Shown: positions 34,832 through 43,693, counted from the stretch's first letter. The stretch is 64,000 nucleotides of DNA from Streptomyces globosus (GCF_003325375.1 NZ_CP030862.1:2669501-2733500), one strand, 5' to 3'. Program-made: numbers and translations. Notes: generated by a model not told the origin, from the sequence alone.

Positions 34832-34851
34832 ATTATAGGTCGTGCGACCTA
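34832..34851 (-). promoter_or_regulatory. Promoter -10 box inside a TetR-type palindrome
   Basis: Reading the minus strand, the palindrome TAGGTCGCACGACCTA (34851-34836; seven-base perfect arms around two centre bases) runs straight into TATAAT (34837-34832). A repressor bound to the palindrome would cover the -10 region. The first ATG after the box (34824) is about where transcription should start. No good -35 was seen. Confidence 0.7.
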
Positions 34852-34985
34852 GAAAATTGCGCGGCGATGCCGGGTGGCCGCGGGGCAGTCCCGGATTCCC
34901 GCCGGGTTCCCTCTTACGACGCCTCCCGCCTGGCGGATCGTCCGCCGAGGGTGCGTGCCGGGCGTCGCGACGCCGTCGGGGCAAC

Positions 34986-35741
34986 TCAGTACAGGCCCTG
35001 GGAGGTCCAGACGGTGCCGCGGGCCTCGTACTCCAGCATGGCTTCCAGGCCGAGCGCGGCGTCGACGCCCAGTTCGCGGCGGACCAGCCACAGGGCGAGG
35101 TCCAGGCCGGAGGTGACGCCGCCGGCGGTGACCAGGTCGCCGTCGTCGACGACCCGGGCCTTCTTCAGCACGCCGCCCTGCTCGGCGAGGTCGGGCTGCG
35201 CCCTGTGGTGGGTGGTGGAGGGGCGGCCGCGGGTGAGACCGGCGGCGGAGAGGAGCATCACGCCGGTGCACAGGCCGGCGATGGTCAGTCCCGGTCGGCG
35301 GGCGGCGGCCAGGGCCCGGGGCAGGGCGCCCCGGCGGATCTCGGCCCAGACGCCCGGGTCCTCGCGGCGGGCGTAGCCGCCGCCGGGCACGACCAGGAAG
35401 TCTGCCTCCTCAGGGGCCCAGCGGTGGTCGGCGCGGAGCCTGGTGCCGAAAGCGGCGGTGACGGTCCTGGGGCCGTCGAGGGCGACATAACGCACCTGGA
35501 CGTCGCGTTCGGTGAAGTGGTCGGAGGCCGAGAGCACCTCGTAGGGTGCGGCGAGGTCGAGTTCCTCGACGCCTTCGAACAGGACGACCTGGGCGCGCAA
35601 GGGGGCGCGGTGGCCGGATCCGGACGACGCGGCGGTTCCGGTCGCGGTGGTCGCGGCCGTGGTCGTGGCGGTGGGGACGCCGGTCGCGAGGCCCGCGGCG
35701 GAGAGGGCGGTCGCGGTGCGCAGCAGGGTGCGTCGGTTCAC
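34986..35741 (-). CDS. Secreted DJ-1/PfpI-family protein
   Basis: A 251-residue protein. An N-terminal signal with twin arginines (NRRTLLRTATALSAAGLA) and a Thr/Ala-rich linker precede a DJ-1/PfpI domain: VVLFEGVEELDLAAPYEVLS, DFLVVPGGGYARRED, the nucleophile elbow GLCTGVMLLSAAG and VVDDGDLVTAGGVTSGLDLALWL. It resembles isonitrile hydratase/ThiJ-type members, but its activity is unknown. The GTG at 35741 has AGGAGC upstream. It is the most downstream of three tandem DJ-1 genes and the only one that looks exported, probably by Tat. Confidence 0.85.
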   Translation of the reverse strand: MNRRTLLRTATALSAAGLATGVPTATTTAATTATGTAASSGSGHRAPLRAQVVLFEGVEELDLAAPYEVLSASDHFTERDVQVRYVALDGPRTVTAAFGTRLRADHRWAPEEADFLVVPGGGYARREDPGVWAEIRRGALPRALAAARRPGLTIAGLCTGVMLLSAAGLTRGRPSTTHHRAQPDLAEQGGVLKKARVVDDGDLVTAGGVTSGLDLALWLVRRELGVDAALGLEAMLEYEARGTVWTSQGLY

Positions 35742-35782
35742 GTGAAGCTCCTGGGCAGGTGGTCTGCGGTCGATCGAAGGGG

Positions 35783-36391
35783 TCAGCCGGCGAGCGGTTC
35801 GTCGGCGAGATAGGGCGGGGCGGGGTCGTACTGGATCTCCCGGCGCACCGCCCGGGCGTGCTCGCGGCCGTGCAGGCGCCCCGCGAGCCACAGCGTGCTG
35901 TCGATGCCGGCGGACACTCCCTGGCTGGTCAGCAGCCGGTCGTCCACGACGTACCGGGCGTCGGAGACGACGGTGACGTCGCCGCGGGCCCTCAGCGCCT
36001 CCTCGTACTGCCGGTGGGTGGCGACCCGGCGGCCGCGCGCCGGGCCTGCCGCATGCAGGAGGAAGGCGCCGGTGCAGACGCCGACGACCCATTCGGCCCG
36101 CGCGGCCTGGGCGCCGATCCATGTGGTGACGCGCGCATTGTGCGGTTCGGTCTCGCGGGCGCCGGATCCGCCGGGGACCAGCAGCACGTCGAGCGGGGGG
36201 TGGTCGTCCAGCGTGTGGTCCGGCAGGACGCGCATCCCCTTGGCGCAGTGGACGGGATCGGGGCGTTCGGCGAGGAGCAGGGCGCGGTCCGCCCCTTCCC
36301 GGAGGAGGGCGGAGGTGGTGAGGACCTCCCAGGGGCCGGCGAAGTCGAGTTCCTCGGCGGTGTCGAAGAGAAGGATGCCGTAGGTGGTCAT
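35783..36391 (-). CDS. DJ-1/PfpI-family protein
   Basis: A 202-residue cytoplasmic DJ-1/PfpI protein: GILLFDTAEELDFAGPWEVL, DVLLVPGGSGARE, the nucleophile elbow VGVCTGAFLLHAAG and VVDDRLLTSQGVSAGIDSTLWL. The sequence is clearly diverged from the genes on both sides, so the array is old or was assembled rather than freshly duplicated. The ATG at 36391 starts homology at once, but no strong ribosome site precedes it; translation may depend on the upstream gene 85 bases away. Confidence 0.87.
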   Translation of the reverse strand: MTTYGILLFDTAEELDFAGPWEVLTTSALLREGADRALLLAERPDPVHCAKGMRVLPDHTLDDHPPLDVLLVPGGSGARETEPHNARVTTWIGAQAARAEWVVGVCTGAFLLHAAGPARGRRVATHRQYEEALRARGDVTVVSDARYVVDDRLLTSQGVSAGIDSTLWLAGRLHGREHARAVRREIQYDPAPPYLADEPLAG

Positions 36392-36476
36392 GGAGAAGCC
36401 GTTCGTGTCGGGTGCGGTGCGTACCGGTGGAGGCAAGCGGGGGAGGGGGCGAGGGCGTGACCGGACGCGGCACCGG

Positions 36477-37103
36477 TCAGGCGGTGTTCACGATGCCCCG
36501 GCGCTGGTACTCGAGGACTTCCTCGGCGAACAGGGCCGTGTCGGCTCCGAAGAACCGCTCGATCAGCCAGATGCCCAGGTCGATGCCCGAGGTGACGCCT
36601 CCGCAGGTGACGAGGTCACCGTCGTCGACGACCCGGCCGCCGACCACACGGCCGCCCTGCGCCCGCAGATCGTCCAGGGCTGTGTGGTGCGTCGTGCAGC
36701 GGCGCCCGGCCGTCAGGCCCGCGGCGGACAGCAGCAGGGTGCCGGTGCACACCGCGCCCAGGACGAGGCCGTCCCGCCGGGCGGCCGCGAGTGCCCGGGG
36801 CAGGGCGCCGCGGCGGATCTCTCGCTGGATGCCGGAGCCCTCGCCGTACCCTCCGCCGGGCACGATGATCACGTCGGCGGATCGCGGCGACCAGGCGGCC
36901 CGGCAGACGATCTCCATCCCGGAAGACGTCGTCACCCGGCGGGTTCCGTCCGCGGTGACGAACGACTGTGCGAGGTGTTCCTCGCCGACGATGCCGAACA
37001 CCTCGATGTGACCGGCGAAGTCCTGTTCCTCCACGCCGTCGTAGAGCACGGTGTGGACGCGCAGGGGGCGCGGGCGCCGGGGAGCTGCGGACGGGGAAGG
37101 CAT
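36477..37103 (-). CDS. DJ-1/PfpI-family protein
   Basis: A 208-residue DJ-1/PfpI protein, closest of the set to the secreted one at 34986: VLYDGVEEQDFAGHIEVFG, DVIIVPGGGYGEGSG, the elbow AVCTGTLLLSAAGL and VVDDGDLVTCGGVTSGIDLGIWL. GGAGG precedes the ATG at 37103. A 175-base gap separates it from the GlxA-type regulator upstream, leaving room for its own promoter. The enzymatic role is unknown. Confidence 0.87.
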   Translation of the reverse strand: MPSPSAAPRRPRPLRVHTVLYDGVEEQDFAGHIEVFGIVGEEHLAQSFVTADGTRRVTTSSGMEIVCRAAWSPRSADVIIVPGGGYGEGSGIQREIRRGALPRALAAARRDGLVLGAVCTGTLLLSAAGLTAGRRCTTHHTALDDLRAQGGRVVGGRVVDDGDLVTCGGVTSGIDLGIWLIERFFGADTALFAEEVLEYQRRGIVNTA

Positions 37104-37278
37104 GCAGGGGCCTCCGTGGCAGGGGAACGTGGTGGGCTCCCGGCTCGGACCGGGAAGCGAGAACACGTCCAGTCTTCCGACGGGCGCCGACCGGCGACAC
37201 CGGCGCGCGTGCCCATGGTGCGCAAGATACGGCCAGGGCCGGGCCGGCGCCGGGCGCCGGGGCCCAGGTCCGGTGCCG

Positions 37279-38226
37279 TCAGTGGCGGAAGGCGGCCCGG
37301 TACGCGGACGGGGTCGTGCCGACCTGGCGGGTGAAATGGTGGCGGAGGGTCTCGACCGAGCCGAAGCCGGTCGCCTCCGCGACACGTGTCAGGGGCAGCC
37401 CCGTCGTCTCCAGGAGCTCCCTCGCACGCTGGACGCGCTGGGCGAGCAGCCAGCGCAGCGGCGTCGTACCGGTCTGGGCGCGGAAGTGGCGGGCGAGACT
37501 GCGCCTGCTCATCATGGCGTGCGCGGCGATGTCGGCCAGGGAGAGCGGTTCGCCGAGCTTGCCACGCATCCACTGAAGGGTCTCGCCGAGATCGGCGGAA
37601 TCCGTCCCGGGCGCACGGTACTCGATGAACTGCGCCTGCCCGCCCGTGCGCTGGGGTGGCATCACCAGCATCCGGGCGGCCGCCGCCGCGGCCGCCGCGC
37701 CGTGGTCGCGGCGGACCATGTGGAGGCACAGGTCCAGGCCCGCGGCGATGCCGGCCGACGTGAGCACCGCACCCTCGTCCACGTACAGCACGGAAGGGTC
37801 GACGCTGGTCCCCGGGAACCGCTCGGCCAGGGCGTCGGCGAACCGCCAGTGTGTGGTCGCCCTGCGTCCTTCCAGGAGTCCGGCATGCGCGAGGGCGAAG
37901 GCCCCGGTGCAGATGGAGGCGACACGGGCTCCGCCGGCCGCCGCCTCCCGCAGCAGTCGCACCGCCCGGGGATCAGGCGTGCCGTCCGCGGGGATGCCGG
38001 GCACGACGACCGTGTCCGCGGCCGGCACCTCGTCCCAGCCGTACGAGGAGGACACCCGGAACGGTGCCGTGGGCCCGGCCGTTGCCACGGTGTCGCGGTC
38101 GACGCACACGCGGACGTCGTAGGAGGGTGATCCGTCGGGACCGGTGACGAGCGCGAACACCTGGCAGGGGATGGCGAGATCGAAGGCCGACACCCCGTCG
38201 AGCGCGAGAATCGCAACAATGTGCAT
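37279..38226 (-). CDS. GlxA/FtrA-type AraC regulator with DJ-1 domain
   Basis: A 315-residue regulator. The N-terminal half is a DJ-1/PfpI domain (AILALDGVSAFDLAIPCQVFAL, TVVVPGIPADG, the elbow SICTGAFALAHAG), and the C-terminal half is an AraC DNA-binding domain (SLADIAAHAMMSRRSLARHF, LPLTRVAEATGFGSVETLRHHF, GTTPSAYR). It lies 10 bases after the Zur stop on the same strand and upstream of the three DJ-1 genes, so it probably controls them and may be read through from the zur unit. Confidence 0.9.
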   Translation of the reverse strand: MHIVAILALDGVSAFDLAIPCQVFALVTGPDGSPSYDVRVCVDRDTVATAGPTAPFRVSSSYGWDEVPAADTVVVPGIPADGTPDPRAVRLLREAAAGGARVASICTGAFALAHAGLLEGRRATTHWRFADALAERFPGTSVDPSVLYVDEGAVLTSAGIAAGLDLCLHMVRRDHGAAAAAAAARMLVMPPQRTGGQAQFIEYRAPGTDSADLGETLQWMRGKLGEPLSLADIAAHAMMSRRSLARHFRAQTGTTPLRWLLAQRVQRARELLETTGLPLTRVAEATGFGSVETLRHHFTRQVGTTPSAYRAAFRH

Positions 38227-38236
38227 GCGTCCGAGG

Positions 38237-38713
38237 CTATGTGTCCCCCGCACGCTTCGGCGTCGCCCCACGAGAGGGAGCAACTCCGCTGTGCCGCGCC
38301 CTTGCCGCTCGGCAGCCGGCGCAGACCCCGGTGAGCTCCAGGGTGTGTTCGACGTCCGCGAAGTCCGACGAACGCACGACGGCTGCGACCCATTCCTCGA
38401 CGGCATCCGTGTCGAGCGGCTCGTGGCGGCGGCAGCGGCGGCACAGGAGGTAGTGGCAGTGCCCGGCGTCGGGGCGGCGGTACCGGTAGAGCCGCTCGCC
38501 GGCCTCGTCGCGGACGACGTCGGCGGCACCGGACTGCTCCAGGGCCTGGAGTGCGCGGTACACGGTGGTGAGGCCGACGCGGACCCCCGACTCGCTCATC
38601 GTCCCGTGGAGCTCCTGTGCCGAGACGAACACGGCGTGGCCGGCCAGCGCCTTCTCCACGGCTGCGCGCCGGCGCGTCGTGCGCCGGTTCGTCTCCGGTG
38701 GTGTGACGGTCAT
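38237..38713 (-). CDS. zur: Fur-family zinc regulator Zur
   Basis: A 158-residue Fur-family repressor. HAVFVSAQELHGTMSESGVRVGLTTVYRALQALEQSG is the winged-helix recognition region. Metal sites follow: RRPDAGHCHYLLCRRC (regulatory and structural Cys/His) and CAGC near the C-terminus. Zur rather than Fur is called because three Zur-type 15-mers and the cysteine-poor ribosomal genes lie in the same stretch. With bound zinc it would repress those genes. It sits downstream of the MFS gene by 80 bases, so it may be part of the operon it controls. Confidence 0.85.
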   Translation of the reverse strand: MTVTPPETNRRTTRRRAAVEKALAGHAVFVSAQELHGTMSESGVRVGLTTVYRALQALEQSGAADVVRDEAGERLYRYRRPDAGHCHYLLCRRCRRHEPLDTDAVEEWVAAVVRSSDFADVEHTLELTGVCAGCRAARARHSGVAPSRGATPKRAGDT

Positions 38714-38793
38714 GGCCGACCCCCTGCTGGAGCTGTTCCGGTTCGGTGGAGCCCACCGCGTGCCGGGCCCTCGGCTCGCGGTGGGCTTCCCGC

Positions 38794-40092
38794 TCAGTCC
38801 CCGTCGGGTGCCGGGGAGCGGGCCGCGAGGCGGGCGAGGACGAGGGCCACGAGGGTCAGTCCGCCGAGGGCCGCCGCCGTTCCCGGGAAGCCGCCGAGGG
38901 CCAGGCCGACGCCACCCAGTCCGGCGCCGAGGAAGACGCCGAAGCTCATCCCGGCGGCGTTGACGCTCAGCGCCGTGCCGCGCAGGGAGCCGCAGCGCCG
39001 TACCAGCAGGGTGGTGACACAGGCCGCGACCGTCGCGTGGCCGGCGCCGACCAGAGCGGTGAGGGGCAGGGCCAGCCACAGGGTACGGGTGAAGAAGACC
39101 CCGACGAGTGCGGCCAGTGCCACGAGCAGCCCGAGCGTCATCAGGCGTTCCGCCGGGATCGTCGCTCTGCCGGAGCTGAGCAGTCGTCCGGCGAGCAGGT
39201 TGCCGAGGAAGAAGGCGGTACCGCTGAGCGTCCACACGATCGCGAAGGGCTCGGGTGCGAGTCCGAACCGCTCGTCGTAGAAGGCGGCGAGGTAGGCGAG
39301 GTAGCCCATGAACGCGGCCGTCCGCAGCAGGGCGACGAGGATGAGCGGCACCACGCCCGGCAGGGCGCCGAGAAGTCGGAAGGACTCCAGGTAGCCGGGC
39401 CGCTCCGTCTTCTCGGCGGCCTCCGTCCCGGTCTTCCGGCGGCCGCGCAGGAGGAAGTAGAGGGCGAGGGCGGCGCAGATCGCGGCGATGGCCCACAGGT
39501 CGCCCTGCCAGCCCCACACCAGGGCGGGCAGGGCCACGAGCGGCGCCGCGAGCAGCGCGGTCAGCGACTGGGTGGCGGTGATGAGGGTGGCGGCGCGGCC
39601 GGCGGCCGCGTCGTTGTCGAACCGGTCCGCCGCGGCGGCGGTCAGCGCCGGGTTGAGGACGGCCGTGCCGGCGCCGACCAACAGGCAGAACGCCGCCAGC
39701 AGCAGGAACTCGCCGCTCGCACCGAGCGCCGCCGAGACCGCGAGCACCGCGAGACCGCCCGCGGCAGCCCGTTCCCGGCGTACGCGGTCGATCAGCGGCG
39801 CGAGGGCGGTGCCCACCGCGAGGGCGGCCAGGCCGCCGAGCCCGCGCAGCTGCCCCAGCGCGGCGACGCCGCCGCCGGAGGCTTCGGCCATGGGGACGAG
39901 GAAGGTGCTGTAGACGGTGAAGGGCACCAGGCCGATGGCGGAGGCCAGCATGAAGGGCCACAGGACGCGGGTCATCGCCAGGTCACCGGGTACGGACGCG
40001 GTCTCCGTGTCCGTACCCGGGCCGCTCTCGTTCTCCGGTTGCGCTCCGTCGGTCGGCGCCGCCGCTTCCGGGGATTCGGTCTCGCTGTTCAT
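38794..40092 (-). CDS. Major facilitator superfamily transporter
   Basis: A 432-residue MFS protein with 12 predicted helices between residues 35 and 425, an acidic N-terminal cytoplasmic tail, and the loop ALAPLIDRVRRERAAAGG in the place of the MFS A motif. The ATG at 40092 overlaps the stop of the DUF364 gene. Its place inside a zinc-linked biosynthetic unit, opposite an ABC importer, suggests export of the small molecule made by the neighbours; this is inference. Confidence 0.88.
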   Translation of the reverse strand: MNSETESPEAAAPTDGAQPENESGPGTDTETASVPGDLAMTRVLWPFMLASAIGLVPFTVYSTFLVPMAEASGGGVAALGQLRGLGGLAALAVGTALAPLIDRVRRERAAAGGLAVLAVSAALGASGEFLLLAAFCLLVGAGTAVLNPALTAAAADRFDNDAAAGRAATLITATQSLTALLAAPLVALPALVWGWQGDLWAIAAICAALALYFLLRGRRKTGTEAAEKTERPGYLESFRLLGALPGVVPLILVALLRTAAFMGYLAYLAAFYDERFGLAPEPFAIVWTLSGTAFFLGNLLAGRLLSSGRATIPAERLMTLGLLVALAALVGVFFTRTLWLALPLTALVGAGHATVAACVTTLLVRRCGSLRGTALSVNAAGMSFGVFLGAGLGGVGLALGGFPGTAAALGGLTLVALVLARLAARSPAPDGD

Positions 40093-40910
40093 GCCCGCTC
40101 CGTCCGGTACCGGTACAGCGTGGTGGTGTCGGCGCTGAACTGGGAGAAGGGGAACGGTTCGGCGGACAGCGCGGTCACACCGGTGCCCAGGAAGGCGCGC
40201 GCGACGGCGCTGCCGGTCTGGGCGTACACCACCAGCGGGAGGTCCTGCTTGCGGCAGTGCTCGGTGATCCGGTCGAAGCTGCCGTTGACGAGGGTCATGC
40301 CGGTGGCGACGACTGCGTCGGCCTCCGCCAGCACCTGGTCCATGTCGTCGGTGACGGGGTCGCCCCAGTTGGTGGTGCGCAGGTTGAAGTCGCAGGGCAG
40401 CGGGACGCCGCCCCGCTCACGTATCGCGGCGACCAGCGGGTTGACGACGCCGATCAGGGCGACCTTGGATCGCGGCGCGATGTCGAGGAGCCCGGCGACG
40501 GCCGCGTCCCTCGCCTCGGCCCGCACCTCCGGCGTGCCGGTCGGCAGAGTGACGGCCTCGGCGTCCTCCGCATCGCGGTGCGGGCGTACGCGTCCGAGGT
40601 AGGCGTCGAGGGCGGCGATGCGCACCGGTGCCGACTCGTGGCGTATCAGGGTGTCGAGGGTGTGTCCGGAGGCGTTGGCGCAGAAGTCCGGGGCGATGTC
40701 GCCGGCCTCGAAGGAGCAGGCGCCGTAGGAGTCCCCGGAACGAAGGAGCACGTACTGGTTGCGGTAGGTGACCTGGCTGCCGGCCAGGCGGGTGGTGTGG
40801 TGGACCCAGAAGGCGCTGGTGACGGCCAGCCGGCCGGGGAGCGGCCCGAAGGCCCCGTCCAGGACGGCCTGCTGGAGTTCCGGTACGGACCGCGGGGGTG
40901 CGGGAGACAT
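40089..40910 (-). CDS. DUF364 protein (putative heavy-metal chelation domain)
   Basis: A 273-residue protein. The N-terminal part has WVHHTTRLAGSQVTYRNQYVLLRSGDSYGACSFEAG; the C-terminal Rossmann-like part has VALIGVVNPLVAAIRERGG, DQVLAEADAVVATGMTLVNGSFDRI and VVYAQTGSAVARAFLGTGV, the hallmark of DUF364. The family name refers to suspected metal binding; no reaction is proven as far as I know. AAGGAAAC precedes the ATG at 40910. It overlaps the MFS gene by four bases, so the two are coupled. Confidence 0.82.
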   Translation of the reverse strand: MSPAPPRSVPELQQAVLDGAFGPLPGRLAVTSAFWVHHTTRLAGSQVTYRNQYVLLRSGDSYGACSFEAGDIAPDFCANASGHTLDTLIRHESAPVRIAALDAYLGRVRPHRDAEDAEAVTLPTGTPEVRAEARDAAVAGLLDIAPRSKVALIGVVNPLVAAIRERGGVPLPCDFNLRTTNWGDPVTDDMDQVLAEADAVVATGMTLVNGSFDRITEHCRKQDLPLVVYAQTGSAVARAFLGTGVTALSAEPFPFSQFSADTTTLYRYRTERA

Positions 40911-41154
40911 GGCTGTTTCCTTCTCGGATGGGTACGGCGGGGAGGGGGCGGCACCCGCGATGCGGGCGCCCGGGGGCAATGGGGGGCATCAGCACCGAGC
41001 CGGCCGGGGCCTCGACGGACACCGCACCACGGACACCGGTGCGCGCGGCGCCGGCCAGGAGACCGGTGGGCTCGGTCCGGTCCCGCGGGGCCGGACCGGC
41101 GCGATGGCTGCCCGGCACGGTCTGGGGCGCGTGCGCGAGTGGTGAGAGTGAGGC

Positions 41155-41171
41155 GGGGGGCTGTAGCCCCC
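41155..41171. terminator. Short hairpin upstream of the MITE
   Basis: A run of G and a matching run of C (GGGGGCT / AGCCCCC, seven base pairs) with a 2-base loop. On the minus strand it lies about 200 bases after the PLP gene stop, beyond the MITE, and may be the original terminator of that operon. Confidence 0.35.
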
Positions 41172-41184
41172 TCGCCGTGGACGC

Positions 41185-41361
41185 TAGGCCCTGTCGTCAA
41201 ACTCCCGTCTGCCCCACGGCGTCTGGCACGCACTCTCGCCGCACCGGGCGAAAACCGACGTACGTCCAGTACGACGGCTTCCGCCCGGCACGCCGAGAGC
41301 ACGCACCAGACGCCGCAGGGCCGCCCTTCGGGCGACGACGCGAGTTTGACGACAGGGCCTA
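41185..41361. mobile_element. MITE with perfect 20-bp terminal inverted repeats
   Basis: A 177-bp element without coding capacity. The ends are TAGGCCCTGTCGTCAAACTC at 41185-41204 and its exact reverse complement at 41342-41361. A second, imperfect inverted pair lies inside (the GCGTCTGG region after 41218 against CCAGACGC before 41320), so the whole can fold into one long hairpin. CTA flanks both ends, in keeping with a CTAG-type target as used by IS5-family elements. The right end falls exactly on the stop codon of the PLP-enzyme gene. Confidence 0.82.
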
Positions 41362-42393
41362 GGCCGACTCGGCCGTGAGGACGGGCGCGCCACGCAGCAG
41401 CCCGCTGTCGGCCGGGGGCCAGTCCATGGCGGACCACGGGTGCTTGAGTTCCCCCTGTACCGCCACCTCGTGGGGCCGCATGGCGCCGAGCCCCCGCGCT
41501 TCCGCGTGGTTGGCGTAGGCGCTGTCGACGTAGCGGTGCCCCGTGTCGGCGGCGAGGAAGACGTACGTACGATCAGCGTCCCGCTCTCGCTCCCAGAGCG
41601 TCGCCAGATACGCGGCGCCCGCGGAGAGACCGGCGAAGATGCCGCTGGCCCGGAGGAGTTCGACGGCGCCGGACATGGCGTAGTCGAAGTTGACCCAGTG
41701 GACGCGGTCGTACAGGTCGTGTCGGACGTTCTGGAAGGGGATGGAGCTGCCGATTCCGGCGATGATCATGTCGGGGTCCGAGACGTGCTCGGCGCCGAAG
41801 GTGACGCTGCCGAAGGGCTGGACGCCGACGAGGGTGACGTCGCGGCCGGCCTCGCGCAGGCAGGTGGCGATGGCGCCGGTGGACGCGCCGGTGCCGACGC
41901 CGCCGACGAGCGACAGGGGGCCCTCCGGAACTTCCTTGCGGACGAGGTCGGCGATGTCGCGGTAGCCGAGGTAGTGGATGGCGTCGTGGTACTGCCGCAT
42001 CCAGTGGTAGTGCGGATTCTCCTGGAGCAGTTCTCTGATCCGCTGGACGCGGAGGTTCTGGTCGAGGCGGAGGTTCTTTGAGGGGCGGACCTGTTCGAGG
42101 GTGGCGCCGAGGATCTCCAGCTGGACGCGGAGCGTGCGGTCGACGGTGGTGGAGCCGACGATGTGGCAGTTGAGGCCGTACCGGTGGCAGGCCAGGGCGA
42201 GGGCGTGGGCGTAGATGCCGCTGGAGCTGTCCACGAGGGTGTCACCGGGTTTGACCTGTCCGGTCTCCAACAGGTGGCGCACCGCGCCCAGGGCCGAGTA
42301 CAGCTTCATGGTCTCGAAGCGCAGGCAGATCGCGCCCGGCGGGACGGTGACGACGTCCGGTTCCTTGACAGCCTCGGCTATGTGCTCGTGCAT
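41359..42393 (-). CDS. PLP-dependent cysteine-synthase-like enzyme (fold type II)
   Basis: A 344-residue enzyme of the tryptophan-synthase-beta/cysteine-synthase fold. The Schiff-base lysine is Lys30 in FETMKLYSALG, the substrate loop is SSSGIYAHALALA (the SGN motif is altered to SGI), and the phosphate cradle is GGVGTGASTGAIA near residue 178. Members of this group catalyse beta-replacement on serine derivatives, for example making 2,3-diaminopropionate for siderophores (SbnA). The MITE end supplies the stop codon, so the natural C-terminus may have been longer. It follows the methyltransferase by 16 bases in one operon. A metallophore role is inference. Confidence 0.85.
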   Translation of the reverse strand: MHEHIAEAVKEPDVVTVPPGAICLRFETMKLYSALGAVRHLLETGQVKPGDTLVDSSSGIYAHALALACHRYGLNCHIVGSTTVDRTLRVQLEILGATLEQVRPSKNLRLDQNLRVQRIRELLQENPHYHWMRQYHDAIHYLGYRDIADLVRKEVPEGPLSLVGGVGTGASTGAIATCLREAGRDVTLVGVQPFGSVTFGAEHVSDPDMIIAGIGSSIPFQNVRHDLYDRVHWVNFDYAMSGAVELLRASGIFAGLSAGAAYLATLWERERDADRTYVFLAADTGHRYVDSAYANHAEARGLGAMRPHEVAVQGELKHPWSAMDWPPADSGLLRGAPVLTAESA

Positions 42394-42409
42394 GTCCTTG
42401 TCCTCCCGG

Positions 42410-43180
42410 TCAGGCGGCGGCGTGGCGGATGAGCTTGAACAGGTACGCCTGGCAGTCGTCGCCCTCCCAGGTCTGGCGGTGCAGCACCGCGGGGCGGAAT
42501 CCCGCGTCGATGCCGTGTCCGACGATCCGCTTCAGCTCGGCGGTGTTGGACACGATCAGGTAGATCTCGCCGTCCGGGGCGAGCAGGTCGCGGGTGGCGA
42601 TCTGGTCGAAGAAGCGCAGGACGATCTCGGCGCCCACGCACACGTTCCGGACCACGGTCGGGTCGTCGCTCGTCCGCGCGCTGACGGCGGGCGGGTTGAA
42701 GGTGATCACGTCCAGCCGCGCGGAGTCCGGGAACTCCTCGAAGAGGTTGGACACCAGCGGCCGGAAGACGGTGTCGGTCCGGTCCCCGACGATGCGCCCG
42801 TAGTGGGCGGCGGCGGTGGCCACGCTGTCCGGATGGACGTCGACCGCGTAGACCTCGCGCGCCCCGAGGGTGCCGGCGATCACGGCCTCGACGCCGAGAC
42901 CGACGCCCATCGCCGCGTAGGCGCGGCCCTTGACCGGGATCGTGCCGTCCAGGAGGCGGTCGTGGACGATGCGGCTGGTGTCGCCCGGCTTGAAGACCCC
43001 CGGCGGCAGGGTGAAGGTCCAGCCGTTGTACGCGTACGCCCGCTCGGTGTGGATGTCGGACTTGGAGCCGCTGTTGATGGCCAGGATCTCGTCCCGGGAC
43101 AGGGTGTCGGGCAGGGAGTCCAGCAGCGCGCGCACGTCGTCCTGGGACGCGGCGGTGCCGCCGGTGGTCCGGTCGGTCAT
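42410..43180 (-). CDS. SAM-dependent methyltransferase with NPPA motif
   Basis: A 256-residue class I methyltransferase. Motif I is GVGLGVEAVIAGTLG with VYAVDVHPDSVATA after it, and motif IV is ITFNPPAVSA, the NPPA/NPPY form used for methylating amide or amine nitrogens (HemK/PrmC group). The N-terminus, with INSGSKSDIHTERAYAYNGW, is not that of PrmC, so it is not the release-factor enzyme. GGAGGAG precedes the ATG at 43180. As first gene of the zinc-linked operon it may methylate an amino-acid-derived metallophore; the substrate is unknown. Confidence 0.8.
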   Translation of the reverse strand: MTDRTTGGTAASQDDVRALLDSLPDTLSRDEILAINSGSKSDIHTERAYAYNGWTFTLPPGVFKPGDTSRIVHDRLLDGTIPVKGRAYAAMGVGLGVEAVIAGTLGAREVYAVDVHPDSVATAAAHYGRIVGDRTDTVFRPLVSNLFEEFPDSARLDVITFNPPAVSARTSDDPTVVRNVCVGAEIVLRFFDQIATRDLLAPDGEIYLIVSNTAELKRIVGHGIDAGFRPAVLHRQTWEGDDCQAYLFKLIRHAAA

Positions 43181-43693
43181 GGCTCCTCCATGGGTCGGAT
43201 GGGAAGGGAATTCGGGGGCTGAGAACGCGGTGCGGTCGGAGTGGCCAGGCCGTTCGCGGCCGACGGCGTACCGCTCTCGCTCGTACCCGGCGCCGTCCGG
43301 GACCGTCGTACGCCATGGCAGCGAGCGGTGCGGAGCCCCCGGCGAGCCGATCGCACCGGCACGCGTTCGGCTGGACCGGCAAGGCTGCGTGTCGTGCGGG
43401 ACGCCGCGGTCGCGGCTGCGGGTTGTGCGGGGGCGGAGAAACCTTTCGCTGTGCCCGAACCGACCGCGGGGGAGGCTGGTTCGGACCACTCTGGCGGCGC
43501 GGCATCAGCGAGAGGGCCGACGGCTCGCCGGCATCGGCCGACGGCGCCTGATGCCGACAGCCCCGGTGCGGGCGGGTGGGGCTCGGCGGCTGCGAAGGGC
43601 GGACATGCTGCTCCCGGGAGATCACGAGGTGGCCCCGCACCACGCCGCTGGACGGAGCGGAACGGTGCGGGGCCCGAGCAGCATGAAGCATTA

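Noticed and set aside
43181..43693. Possible riboswitch or small RNA upstream of the methyltransferase
   Set aside because: No conserved riboswitch core or clear hairpin-plus-terminator arrangement could be recognised by eye.
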